NCBI RefSeq assembly: GCF_041949975.1
Contig: NZ_JBHFQG010000020.1
Location: 1-64,000, forward strand
Direction of reading: 5' to 3'
DNA: 64,000 nt
From: Alteribacillus sp041949975
GTDB taxonomy: Bacteria; Bacillota; Bacilli; Bacillales; Marinococcaceae
Shown here: in pieces, positions 35,671-44,295 of the stretch
How positions within the stretch are numbered: position 1 is the first letter of the stretch
How the letters are laid out: each line of letters starts with the position of its first letter
Program-made: the position numbers and the translations under genes
The notes under the pieces: model-generated
Told to the model about the DNA's origin: nothing
Database searches by the model: none
What the model saw: only the letters and a program-made list of their open reading frames with translations

Positions 35671-37497
35671 ATGAACAATAAAGAAAGAAAAGAACGTCAA
35701 AACAGGATAAGGAACTTTTCAATCATTGCTCATATTGATCACGGGAAATCTACGTTGGCTGATCGTATATTAGAATCTACGAGCACGTTGACACAACGGG
35801 AAATGAAAGACCAAATGCTTGATGCGATGGACCTTGAAAGGGAACGGGGCATAACAATTAAACTCAATTCCGTTCAGCTTAAACATACACATACAGATGA
35901 AGAAGAATATATATTTCATTTAATTGACACCCCAGGTCACGTAGATTTTTCTTACGAAGTTTCAAGAAGTTTGGCAGCCTGTGAGGGTGCGCTCTTAATT
36001 GTGGATGCAGCTCAAGGCATAGAGGCTCAGACATTGGCCAATGTGTATTTAGCCCTTGATAATGACCTTGATATTATCCCGGTCATCAATAAGATAGACC
36101 TTCCAAGCGCTGAACCTGAAAGAGTGAAGCAGGAAATTGAAGATGTTATCGGACTTGATGCTTCTGACGCAGTGTTAGCTTCAGCAAAAAGCGGTATTGG
36201 GACAGAAGAAATTTTGTCTCAAATAGTAGAGAAAATCCCAGCACCGACAGGAGATCCTGAAGCACCCCTCCAAGCTTTGATTTTTGATTCCCTTTATGAT
36301 ACATACCGGGGGGTTATCGCCTATATTCGTGTTAAAGAAGGAACAATTAAGGCGGGAAAAAAAATAAAAATGATGGCGACAGGAAAAGAATTTGAGGTGT
36401 CAGAAGTAGGAGTGTTTACACCAAAACCGGTCGCATGTAATGAACTTACTGTAGGAGATGTTGGATTTTTAACGGCATCTATAAAGAACGTAAGTGATTC
36501 CCGGGTTGGGGATACTATTACAAATGCTGACAGACCAGCTGATGAACCGCTGCCCGGGTATAAAAAAATGAACCCGATGGTGTTTTGCGGTATGTATCCG
36601 GTCGATGCTAATGACTATAATACTTTAAGGGATGCGCTAGAAAGACTGGAATTAAATGACAGCTCCCTGCAATACGAGGCCGAAACCTCTCAAGCGCTTG
36701 GGTTTGGCTTTCGGTGCGGGTTTTTAGGGCTTCTTCATATGGAAATACTTCAAGAAAGAATTGAAAGAGAGTATGGGATTGAATTAATTACCACTGCACC
36801 GAGCGTTGTATACAACGTTTATTTAACAGACGGGGAAATACTTGAAATCGACAATCCTTCAAACATGCCAGCACAGCAAAAAATAGATTCGGTAGAAGAG
36901 CCGTTCGTAAAAGCCACGGTAATGGTGCCAAATGATTTTGTAGGGGCAGTAATGGAACTCTGCCAAAAAAAGCGCGGTGAATTTTCAGATATGCATTATA
37001 TGGATGAAAACCGTGTTAATATTATATACGAATTACCTTTAACCGAAATCGTATATGACTTTTTTGATCAATTAAAATCAAACACAAAAGGGTATGCCTC
37101 CTTTGATTATGAATTTATAGGTTATAAAGAATCCAACTTAGTAAAAATGGATATTTTATTAAACGGAGAAGTGGTAGATGCACTATCAGTAATCGTTCAT
37201 AGAGACAAAGCATATGAGCGAGGTAAAGCTATCGTTGAAAAACTAAAAGAACTTATCCCTCGCCAGCAATTCGAGGTGCCTGTCCAAGCCAGTATTGGAC
37301 AGAAGATTATCGCCAGGTCCAATATTAAAGCGATACGAAAAAATGTACTTTCTAAATGTTATGGTGGAGATATTACAAGAAAAAGGAAACTGCTCGAAAA
37401 GCAGAAAGAAGGAAAACGCCGCATGAAAAGTGTCGGAAAAGTAGACGTACCTCAAGAAGCATTTATGTCGGTCCTTCGTATGGATAACGATGATTAA
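35671..37497 (+). CDS. lepA: Elongation factor 4 (LepA)
   Basis: LepA is a ribosome-associated translational GTPase that supports 30S maturation and elongation. G1 is AHIDHGKST, G3 is DTPGH, G4 is NKID. The C-terminal domain unique to EF4 includes IARSNIKAIRKNVLSKCYGG and DITRKRKLLEKQKEGKRR. It has 608 aa. TTAGGAGTG precedes the ATG. Confidence 0.98.
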   Translation: MNNKERKERQNRIRNFSIIAHIDHGKSTLADRILESTSTLTQREMKDQMLDAMDLERERGITIKLNSVQLKHTHTDEEEYIFHLIDTPGHVDFSYEVSRSLAACEGALLIVDAAQGIEAQTLANVYLALDNDLDIIPVINKIDLPSAEPERVKQEIEDVIGLDASDAVLASAKSGIGTEEILSQIVEKIPAPTGDPEAPLQALIFDSLYDTYRGVIAYIRVKEGTIKAGKKIKMMATGKEFEVSEVGVFTPKPVACNELTVGDVGFLTASIKNVSDSRVGDTITNADRPADEPLPGYKKMNPMVFCGMYPVDANDYNTLRDALERLELNDSSLQYEAETSQALGFGFRCGFLGLLHMEILQERIEREYGIELITTAPSVVYNVYLTDGEILEIDNPSNMPAQQKIDSVEEPFVKATVMVPNDFVGAVMELCQKKRGEFSDMHYMDENRVNIIYELPLTEIVYDFFDQLKSNTKGYASFDYEFIGYKESNLVKMDILLNGEVVDALSVIVHRDKAYERGKAIVEKLKELIPRQQFEVPVQASIGQKIIARSNIKAIRKNVLSKCYGGDITRKRKLLEKQKEGKRRMKSVGKVDVPQEAFMSVLRMDNDD

Positions 37498-37512
37498 TAT
37501 CTCCCGTTCTTA

Positions 37513-37590
37513 AGGGGTTGTCTCAATTAGAAGCGGAACTTGTTTTAAGGAGACAGTTTTAGCTGCTATTTGGGAGAACCTCTCTTTTTC
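37513..37590 (+). terminator. Large-loop terminator of lepA
   Basis: AGGGGTTGTCTCAA pairs imperfectly with TTTGGGAGAACCTCT, followed by CTTTTTC. Its left arm resembles two other elements at 42.6 and 43.9 kb. Confidence 0.6.
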
Positions 37591-37638
37591 TGCAAAGAAG
37601 GCAGGACGCTTAGGCTTTTCAGGAAAGAAGGTGATTAA

Positions 37639-38787
37639 ATGACAGCAAAAGCAATTTATGTTCATATTCCATTTTGCAAGCAAATATGCTACTATTGTGA
37701 TTTTAATAAATTTTATTTGGACAACCAGCCAGTTGACAGTTATATTGAAGCATTAGAATCGGAGATAAAAGATGCCTTTCTAATTAATCACAACCGTGAA
37801 TCTATTAAAACTGTGTATATAGGAGGTGGTACCCCCACGGCTTTAAATGGAAAACAGCTGGAGAAAGTTATATTGGCTGTGAAAAAGTACGCTCCTTTAC
37901 TTAGTGATGAACTGGAATTTACTGTCGAAGTCAACCCCGGTGAAGCAGATCTTGAAAAATTGAAGATTATGCGTAAGCACGGAGTAAACCGGTTAAGTAT
38001 TGGTGTCCAAAGCTTTGATAATAATCTTTTAAAAAAAATAGGGAGAAGCCATTCTGCTGAAGAAGTATGGAAGACAGTAAAGGATGCCCAAAAAGCAGGC
38101 TTTGAAAATATTTCTATTGATTTAATGTTTGGACTGCCCGGTCAGACAAGCGAAATATGGCAAAATACTATCACGAACGCGTTAAAGCTTAATATACCTC
38201 ATATATCTGCATATTCCTTAAAAATAGAAGAAAAAACAATGTTTTATAATTGGTACCGCCAGGGAAAACTTCGAACACTTCCTGAAGATATTGAAGCTGA
38301 AATGTATGAAGAAATGGTTTCACGACTTAACCGCGCAGGGTATGAAGCATATGAGATTAGTAATTTTGCAAAGAGCGGATTTGAAAGCATGCATAACCAG
38401 GTATACTGGGAAAATAAAGAGTATTTCGGATTTGGAGCAGGTGCTCATGGGTATTTAAACGGAGTTCGCTACTCTAATATAGCTCCTTTAACTCATTATA
38501 TTAGAGCTCTGCAAGAGAAAAAGACTGCTGTCAAATACAGCCACCGCGTGTCGAAGCAAGAAATGATGGAAGAAGAGATGTTTATGGGGCTGCGTATGAA
38601 AAAAGGGGTAAAAGAAAAAAACTTCAAGCAGAAGTATGGCTGTTCTTATTTTGAAATTTTTTCAAAAGCTATTCAGGAATTAAAGGATAAAAAACTTTTA
38701 TTGGATACAGGCTGGTCTTTACATTTAACAGAAAGTGGAAGGCTGTTAGGGAATGAAGTATTTGAAAGGTTTTTGCTTACTGAATAA
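37639..38787 (+). CDS. hemW: HemW, radical SAM heme chaperone
   Basis: HemW resembles oxygen-independent coproporphyrinogen oxidase but is generally a heme-binding chaperone. The radical SAM motif is CKQICYYCDF (Cys13, Cys17, Cys20), followed by GGGTPT. It has 382 aa. The extra fourth Cys used by true HemN enzymes is not present in that loop (CDFNKF). AGAAGGTG lies before ATG. It precedes hrcA as in B. subtilis. Confidence 0.95.
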   Translation: MTAKAIYVHIPFCKQICYYCDFNKFYLDNQPVDSYIEALESEIKDAFLINHNRESIKTVYIGGGTPTALNGKQLEKVILAVKKYAPLLSDELEFTVEVNPGEADLEKLKIMRKHGVNRLSIGVQSFDNNLLKKIGRSHSAEEVWKTVKDAQKAGFENISIDLMFGLPGQTSEIWQNTITNALKLNIPHISAYSLKIEEKTMFYNWYRQGKLRTLPEDIEAEMYEEMVSRLNRAGYEAYEISNFAKSGFESMHNQVYWENKEYFGFGAGAHGYLNGVRYSNIAPLTHYIRALQEKKTAVKYSHRVSKQEMMEEEMFMGLRMKKGVKEKNFKQKYGCSYFEIFSKAIQELKDKKLLLDTGWSLHLTESGRLLGNEVFERFLLTE

Positions 38788-38865
38788 TAAAAAAAGAACA
38801 AGTCTCAAAAATATAAAGCTTGTGGATTGACAAACACCAAAGCGTTTGATAACTTTACAATAGAT

Positions 38866-38892
38866 TTAGCACTCGTTTAATAAGAGTGCTAA
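38866..38892 (+). promoter_or_regulatory. CIRCE operator of the hrcA-dnaK operon
   Basis: Perfect inverted repeat TTAGCACTC-N9-GAGTGCTAA, the HrcA binding site. A TTGACA (38827-38832) upstream with a weak -10 (GATAAC or TAACTT) forms the promoter region. Confidence 0.97.
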
Positions 38893-38908
38893 CAGAGGTG
38901 ATGTTGGC

Positions 38909-39943
38909 ATGCTTACAAACCGCCAATTGTTTATCTTACAGGCCATTATAGACAATTATATTCAATCAGCTGAGCCAGTTGGTTCCAGGAGTATTTCTAA
39001 ACGAGATGGGATTAGTTACAGTCCGGCTACGATTAGAAATGAAATGGCCGATTTAGAAGAGCTAGGTTTTTTAGAAAAACCGCATAGTTCTGCTGGTAGA
39101 ATCCCATCAGAAAAAGGGTATAGGCATTATGTGGATCATTTGCTGCTTCCGCACCGCCTTTCGAAGAAAGAAATCCAAAATGTAAGATCGCTTTTTGCGG
39201 AGAAGGTGTTGGAAGCAGAACAGGTAGTAGAGCAATCAGCTACTATTTTATCAGAATTAACTAGTTACGCATCGATTGTATTAGGGCCTGAGATTTTTGA
39301 GTCCAAGGTAAAGCATGTTCAAATTATCCCATTGAGCACACAAGCAGCTGTGGCAATACTTGTAACAGATACGGGACATGTTGAAAACCATACGGTAACT
39401 CTTCCGGACTCTTTAAATACCGGTGACCTTGAAAAAATCGCAAACATTTTAAACGACAGGTTAGAAGGTGTACCTTTATATAAGCTCCAAGAAAAAATCA
39501 ACAGGGAAGTTGCTGGTTTATTGAAACAGCACGTAAGCAGTTTTCATGACGCCTTGCGATTTACAGAAGAAACATTGCAAAAAAGTAAACAAGAAAAAGT
39601 TTTTTACGGCGGAAAAACAAATTTGCTTTCCCAACCGGAATTTAAAGATATAGAAAAGGTAAAAATGATTTTTGAACTGCTTGAACAAGACCATACGGTA
39701 CATGAGCTTTTAAAGCCTGAACAAGATGGTTTAGTAATTCGTATTGGCCAAGAAAATGATAATGAGGCTTTTGAAGATTGCAGTATTATCTCAGCTACGT
39801 ATTCTTATGACGGAAAACCGGTGGGTACCATTGGAATTGTTGGGCCGACGAGAATGGAATACCCAAGAGTTATCGGATTAATTGAACATCTATCTAAAGG
39901 CCTGTCAGATGTATTAACAAACTTGTATACAAACAGCCACTAA
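38909..39943 (+). CDS. hrcA: Heat-inducible transcription repressor HrcA
   Basis: HrcA binds CIRCE and represses the class I heat-shock operon; GroEL modulates its activity. An N-terminal winged helix (YSPATIRNEMADLEELGFLE) and the family stretch PHSSAGRIPSEKGYRHYVD are visible. It has 344 aa. AGAGGTGATG lies between CIRCE and the start. First gene of hrcA-grpE-dnaK-dnaJ. Confidence 0.98.
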   Translation: MLTNRQLFILQAIIDNYIQSAEPVGSRSISKRDGISYSPATIRNEMADLEELGFLEKPHSSAGRIPSEKGYRHYVDHLLLPHRLSKKEIQNVRSLFAEKVLEAEQVVEQSATILSELTSYASIVLGPEIFESKVKHVQIIPLSTQAAVAILVTDTGHVENHTVTLPDSLNTGDLEKIANILNDRLEGVPLYKLQEKINREVAGLLKQHVSSFHDALRFTEETLQKSKQEKVFYGGKTNLLSQPEFKDIEKVKMIFELLEQDHTVHELLKPEQDGLVIRIGQENDNEAFEDCSIISATYSYDGKPVGTIGIVGPTRMEYPRVIGLIEHLSKGLSDVLTNLYTNSH

Positions 39944-39966
39944 TGATATTATTTATTTTTGGTTAC

Positions 39967-39992
39967 AGGAGAGTTCATCTCTCCTCTCTTTA
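39967..39992 (+). terminator. Weak hairpin between hrcA and grpE
   Basis: AGGAGAG/CTCTCCT with a 5-base loop, followed by CTCTTTACG. It could attenuate read-through or mark RNA processing. Confidence 0.4.
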
Positions 39993-40049
39993 CGTCTAAA
40001 ATATTCAGCAATGAATTAAAAAATAAAGCAAACACGGGAGGTGAACGAC

Positions 40050-40646
40050 ATGAAAGAAGAAAGTCATTCAATGGAACAAGAAACTGCTGCTGAGGAAGCT
40101 ACTTCTACTGAAGACAATCACGCTGAGTCTTTAGAAGCAGAAGAGACCAATTCCGAAAAGGGTGAGACGCGTGATGATATAGATAAAACAGAAGAACAAC
40201 AAGAAATAGAAAAGCTTAAACAAGAGGTAGAAGAGTGGAAAAACCGCTCACTCAGAGCCACAGCGGACCTTGAAAACGTCCGTCGCCGGGCAAAAGAGGA
40301 AAAAGAAAAAGCAGCAAAATACAGAGCTCAAGATTTAATAGAGTCTCTTCTTCCTGTGCTGGATAACTTTGAGCGGGCAATTAGTGCTGCTCCAGAAAGT
40401 AAAGAAGCATCGACTTTGTTAGAAGGAGTAAACATGGTTTATTCCCAATTTTTAGAGGCCATGCAAAAGGAAGGTCTGGAAGTTATCGAAACCGAAGGAG
40501 AAACTTTTGATCCGCACCAGCATCAAGCTGTAATGCAAGTTGAGGAAGAAGGGTTTGAAGCAAATCAAATCGTGGAAGAATTGCAAAAGGGCTATAAGCT
40601 GAAAGATAAAGTAATTAGACCAGCTATGGTTAAAGTAAATGCATAA
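40050..40646 (+). CDS. grpE: Nucleotide exchange factor GrpE
   Basis: GrpE releases ADP from DnaK. A disordered acidic N-terminus (about residues 1-50) precedes a long coiled coil with ATADLENVRRRAKEEKEKAA and a beta domain containing VEEGFEANQIVEELQKGYKL. ATG 40050 follows GGGAGGTG, and the GTG at 40041 overlaps that site; 198 aa. Confidence 0.97.
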   Translation: MKEESHSMEQETAAEEATSTEDNHAESLEAEETNSEKGETRDDIDKTEEQQEIEKLKQEVEEWKNRSLRATADLENVRRRAKEEKEKAAKYRAQDLIESLLPVLDNFERAISAAPESKEASTLLEGVNMVYSQFLEAMQKEGLEVIETEGETFDPHQHQAVMQVEEEGFEANQIVEELQKGYKLKDKVIRPAMVKVNA

Positions 40647-40682
40647 CTACATAGTTGATAAGAATAGGAGGCTGACAAGACA

Positions 40683-42527
40683 ATGAGCAGAGTAATTGGT
40701 ATAGACCTTGGTACAACAAATTCTTGTGTGGCAGTTATGGAAGGTGGAGAAGCACAAGTTATTCCTAATCCGGAAGGAAACAGAACAACTCCTTCCGTCG
40801 TTGCGTTCAAAGATGGAGAACGTCAAGTAGGTGAAGTTGCAAAGCGTCAGGCAATTACAAATCCTAATACGATCCAGTCCATTAAACGTTATATGGGAAC
40901 AGACTACAAAACAGAAGTAGAAGGAAAAGAATATACTCCTCAAGAGATTTCTGCAATTATCTTACAGAAGTTAAAAAGTGATGCTGAAAGTTATCTTGGA
41001 GAGACAGTAACAAAAGCTGTTATTACTGTGCCTGCATACTTTAATGACTCTCAGCGTCAAGCTACAAAAGATGCTGGTAAAATTGCAGGGCTCGAAGTTG
41101 AGCGTATTGTTAACGAGCCGACAGCTGCATCCTTAGCGTATGGTTTTGAAAAAGAGGAAGACCAAACTATACTCGTTTACGACCTTGGCGGAGGTACTTT
41201 TGACGTATCCATTCTAGAACTTGGAGACGGCTTTTTTGAGGTGAAATCTACTTCAGGTGACAATAAGCTTGGCGGAGATGATTTTGACCAGGTTATTATT
41301 GATTATCTTGTTTCAGAATTTAAGAAAGAAAACGGCATTGATCTGTCTCAAGATAAAATGGCAATGCAGCGTTTGAAAGATGCTGCTGAGAAAGCGAAAA
41401 AAGATCTTTCCGGTGTATCTCAAACACAGATTTCTTTACCGTTTATTACGGCTGACTCAAGCGGTCCAAAACATTTAGAAATTACTTTGACGCGCGCTAA
41501 GTTTGACGAATTATCTTCTCATTTAGTAGAGAAAACAATGGAGCCTACACGTCAAGCTCTGCAGGATGCTGGTTTAAGCGCTTCTGATGTAGATAAAGTC
41601 ATTCTTGTCGGCGGTTCAACACGTATTCCGGCGGTACAAGAAGCAATTAAAAAATTAACTGGAAAAGATCCTCATAAAGGTGTTAACCCGGATGAGGTAG
41701 TAGCACTTGGAGCAGCTGTTCAAGCGGGTGTATTAGCTGGTGACGTAAAAGATGTGGTTCTTCTTGATGTAACACCGCTTTCTTTAGGCATTGAAACAAT
41801 GGGCGGTGTGGCGACTAAATTAATAGAACGAAACACGACCATCCCAACCAGCAAATCACAAGTGTTCTCTACAGCAGCAGATAACCAGCCGTCTGTAGAT
41901 ATTCATGTGCTTCAAGGTGAACGTGAAATGGCTGCGGATAATAAAACGCTGGGTCGTTTCCAGCTCACTGATATCCCGCCGGCACCTCGCGGCGTTCCAC
42001 AAATTGAAGTAACATTTGATATTGATGCTAATGGAATTGTTAATGTCCGCGCTAAAGACTTAGGCACAAATAAAGAACAATCCATTACCATTACTTCTTC
42101 TTCCGGTCTGTCTGAGGAAGAGATTGATAAAATGGTAAAAGAAGCCGAAGAAAATGCTGAAGAAGACAAAAAACGAAAAGAAGCAGTAGAAATCAGAAAT
42201 GAAGCAGACCAACTGGTATTTACAACAGAAAAAACACTTGAAGATCTTGGAGAAAGTGTAGATCAATCAGAAAAAGAAAAAGCAGAACAGGCTAAAGAAA
42301 AAGTGAAGCAAGCGCTTGAAGGCGATGATATGGAAGCAATTAAAACGGCAAAAGATGAACTTCAAGAAATCGTTCAGCAGCTATCCACTAAACTGTATGA
42401 GCAAGCTGCACAGCAAGCGCAGGCACAGCAGCAAGGTGCTGAAAATGAGGCCGGAGATAATAATTCAGCAGATGATGTAGTGGATGCAGATTATGAAGAA
42501 GTGGAAGATGACGATAAAAAAGATTAA
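40683..42527 (+). CDS. dnaK: Hsp70 chaperone DnaK
   Basis: DnaK folds clients with an ATPase cycle. The nucleotide-binding domain has IGIDLGTTNSCVAVMEGG, VYDLGGGTFDVSILELG and VGGSTRIPAVQEAI; the interdomain linker VVLLDVTPLSLGIET follows; the lid ends in an acidic tail (ADYEEVEDDDKKD). It has 614 aa. AGGAGGCTGACAAG precedes the ATG. Confidence 0.99.
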   Translation: MSRVIGIDLGTTNSCVAVMEGGEAQVIPNPEGNRTTPSVVAFKDGERQVGEVAKRQAITNPNTIQSIKRYMGTDYKTEVEGKEYTPQEISAIILQKLKSDAESYLGETVTKAVITVPAYFNDSQRQATKDAGKIAGLEVERIVNEPTAASLAYGFEKEEDQTILVYDLGGGTFDVSILELGDGFFEVKSTSGDNKLGGDDFDQVIIDYLVSEFKKENGIDLSQDKMAMQRLKDAAEKAKKDLSGVSQTQISLPFITADSSGPKHLEITLTRAKFDELSSHLVEKTMEPTRQALQDAGLSASDVDKVILVGGSTRIPAVQEAIKKLTGKDPHKGVNPDEVVALGAAVQAGVLAGDVKDVVLLDVTPLSLGIETMGGVATKLIERNTTIPTSKSQVFSTAADNQPSVDIHVLQGEREMAADNKTLGRFQLTDIPPAPRGVPQIEVTFDIDANGIVNVRAKDLGTNKEQSITITSSSGLSEEEIDKMVKEAEENAEEDKKRKEAVEIRNEADQLVFTTEKTLEDLGESVDQSEKEKAEQAKEKVKQALEGDDMEAIKTAKDELQEIVQQLSTKLYEQAAQQAQAQQQGAENEAGDNNSADDVVDADYEEVEDDDKKD

Positions 42528-42637
42528 TAACCACCACTGTTGGGGAGAACATTCTTCGATACACTGCTGCCGTCTTCTTCCCCCCTGCCCAGGGACTAGT
42601 ATTATTATGAAGGTAATAGAATAGAGTGATCGGTATC

Positions 42638-42695
42638 AGGGGCTGTCCCAATGGAAGGTTAAGCTGTGCTTCATTCCGGGTCAGCCTCTTTTTAT
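42638..42695 (+). terminator. Terminator between dnaK and dnaJ
   Basis: AGGGGCTGTCCC pairs with GGGTCAGCCTCT, followed by TTTTTATG. It shares the left-arm motif GGGGCTGTCCCAA with other elements in this part of the window. Confidence 0.75.
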
Positions 42696-42719
42696 GTTTT
42701 GAAAAAGAAAGACACACGG

Positions 42720-42753
42720 TTGAATAATTTTAAAAGATAATGATATGATTATC
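42720..42753 (+). promoter_or_regulatory. Putative dnaJ promoter with overlapping palindrome
   Basis: TTGAAT (42720-42725), 18-base spacer, TATGAT (42744-42749). The inverted sequence GATAATGATATGATTATC (42736-42753) covers the -10. It explains how dnaJ is transcribed after the dnaK terminator; the operator idea is speculative. Confidence 0.5.
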
Positions 42754-42784
42754 GTTATGGATTAGGGAACGGGAGTGAAGAGTG

Positions 42785-43900
42785 ATGAGTAAACGAGACT
42801 ATTATGAAGTGCTTGGATTAGATGAAAATGCTTCGGTAGATGAAATAAAAAAAGCCTACAGAAAACTTGCCCGCAAATATCACCCAGATGTGAACAAGGA
42901 AGAAGGAGCAGAAGAAAAATTTAAAGAAGTTAAAGAAGCATATGATACCCTCAGCGATCCACAGAAAAAAGCAAATTATGACCAATTTGGTCATGCTGAT
43001 CCAAACCAGGGATTTGGTGGTGCCGGCGGAGCTGGGGACTTTGGCGGTTTTGGCGATATTTTTGATATGTTTTTTGGAGGCGGACGCAGAGATCCGAATG
43101 CTCCGCGGCAGGGGTCTGACTTACAATATACAATGACTTTAACCTTTAAAGAAGCAGCTTTTGGGAAAGAAACTGAAATTGAAATCCCCCGCGAAGAAAC
43201 TTGCAGCACTTGTAATGGGAGTGGAGCTAAGCCTGGTACTAAGCCTGAAACATGTACAAAATGCGGTGGAGCTGGCCAGCTTAATATCGAACAAAATACT
43301 CCATTCGGCCGAGTGGTTAACAGACGTGTGTGTGACCGCTGCCAAGGTTCAGGGAAGATGGTTAAGGAAAAATGCGGCACCTGTGGAGGCAATGGGAAAA
43401 TCCGTAAAAATAAAAAAATCAGCATAAAAGTACCAGCAGGTGTAGATCATGGCCAGCAGATCCGGGTAGCTGGTCAAGGAGAACCCGGAGCAAATGGAGG
43501 TCCTCATGGTGATCTTTTTGTAGTGTTTAACGTAAAGCCCCATGAGTTCTTTGAGCGTGATGGAGACGATGTATACTGTGAAATGCCTCTGACTTTTGCA
43601 CAGGCTGCACTTGGTGATGAAATAGAAGTTCCAACTCTTCGCAGTAAAGTGAAGCTGAAAATACCAGCTGGAACGCAAACGGGTACTAGTTTCAGGCTTC
43701 GCAGTAAGGGTATTCCTAATGTTCATGGCAGGGGACAAGGAGATCAGCACGTTAAAGTTAGAGTTATTACTCCTAAACAGCTTAACGAAAAACAAAAAGA
43801 GCTTATTCGTGAATTTTCAGAGCTTAGTGGTGATGAACAAGTAGATGAACAAAGCCACAATTTTTTTGAGAAGGTAAAGCGCGCTTTTAAAGGAGAATAA
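42785..43900 (+). CDS. dnaJ: Hsp40 co-chaperone DnaJ
   Basis: DnaJ delivers clients to DnaK and stimulates its ATPase. J-domain with HPD (residues about 30-36), G/F-rich linker (FGGAGGAGDFGGFGD), four CxxCxGxG zinc repeats (CSTCNGSG, CTKCGGAG, CDRCQGSG, CGTCGGNG), and the C-terminal substrate domains. It has 371 aa. ATG 42785 is taken, with GGGAGTGA upstream; an adjoining GTG at 42782 is less likely. Confidence 0.98.
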   Translation: MSKRDYYEVLGLDENASVDEIKKAYRKLARKYHPDVNKEEGAEEKFKEVKEAYDTLSDPQKKANYDQFGHADPNQGFGGAGGAGDFGGFGDIFDMFFGGGRRDPNAPRQGSDLQYTMTLTFKEAAFGKETEIEIPREETCSTCNGSGAKPGTKPETCTKCGGAGQLNIEQNTPFGRVVNRRVCDRCQGSGKMVKEKCGTCGGNGKIRKNKKISIKVPAGVDHGQQIRVAGQGEPGANGGPHGDLFVVFNVKPHEFFERDGDDVYCEMPLTFAQAALGDEIEVPTLRSKVKLKIPAGTQTGTSFRLRSKGIPNVHGRGQGDQHVKVRVITPKQLNEKQKELIREFSELSGDEQVDEQSHNFFEKVKRAFKGE

Positions 43901-43918
43901 AGACGACACTCATTTAAA

Positions 43919-44167
43919 ATGGGGCTGTCTAAAAAGGTTAGTTTAGGTCCTCTAGCAACCGGAATATACGAGACTCCAGCGGGAAAAGCGGTGTGTGAAG
44001 ACCCCGCAGTGAGCTGTTTTTCCTCACGAGGAGGCTGAGCCGCCGCCCGCGGCAAAGAAGACACTACGAGAACGAGCAAAGAGAGTTGGAGTAGGTGTCG
44101 CACTTGTGCCCTGAGGGTGAAAGCGAGTATATTCCAGTTGCGGAACTGACTTATGGGACAGCTCCAT
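43919..44167. repeat. Structured intergenic repeat between dnaJ and prmA
   Basis: The ends form imperfect inverted repeats: left ATGGGGCTGTCTAAAAAG, right CTTATGGGACAGCTCCAT. Inside are GCGGG/CCCGC pairings around ACTCCAGCGGGAAAAGCGG and GACCCCGCAGTGAGC, and the stretch GAAAGCGAGTATATTCC. This resembles a non-coding repeat type I recall from many Bacillaceae genomes. No ORF is credible (a minus-strand reading there is GC-skewed filler). Confidence 0.65.
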
Positions 44168-44209
44168 CTAAATGAAAATTGGCAGTCGAGCGCACAGAAA
44201 ATATTAGGG

Positions 44210-44277
44210 ACAAGCGCACAAATAAGTCAGGCCCGCTATAATATTTGCGGGCTGGCCATAGCGCTTGTGCTTTTCTT
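44210..44277 (+). terminator. Long hairpin before prmA
   Basis: Outer stem ACAAGCGC/GCGCTTGT, inner stem GCCCGC/GCGGGC, followed by GCTTTTCTT. It likely terminates dnaJ-side transcription; its 3' side overlaps the region just before prmA. The ending GCGCTTGTGCTTTT resembles the repeats at 5.5 and 35.6 kb. Confidence 0.6.
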
Positions 44278-44295
44278 ATTGGAGCTGGTGTAGTA

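Noticed and set aside
43744..44103. Minus-strand ORF over the dnaJ end and repeat
   Set aside because: It reads antisense across dnaJ and the repeat element, with low-complexity Leu/Ser/Arg sequence; no homology recognised.
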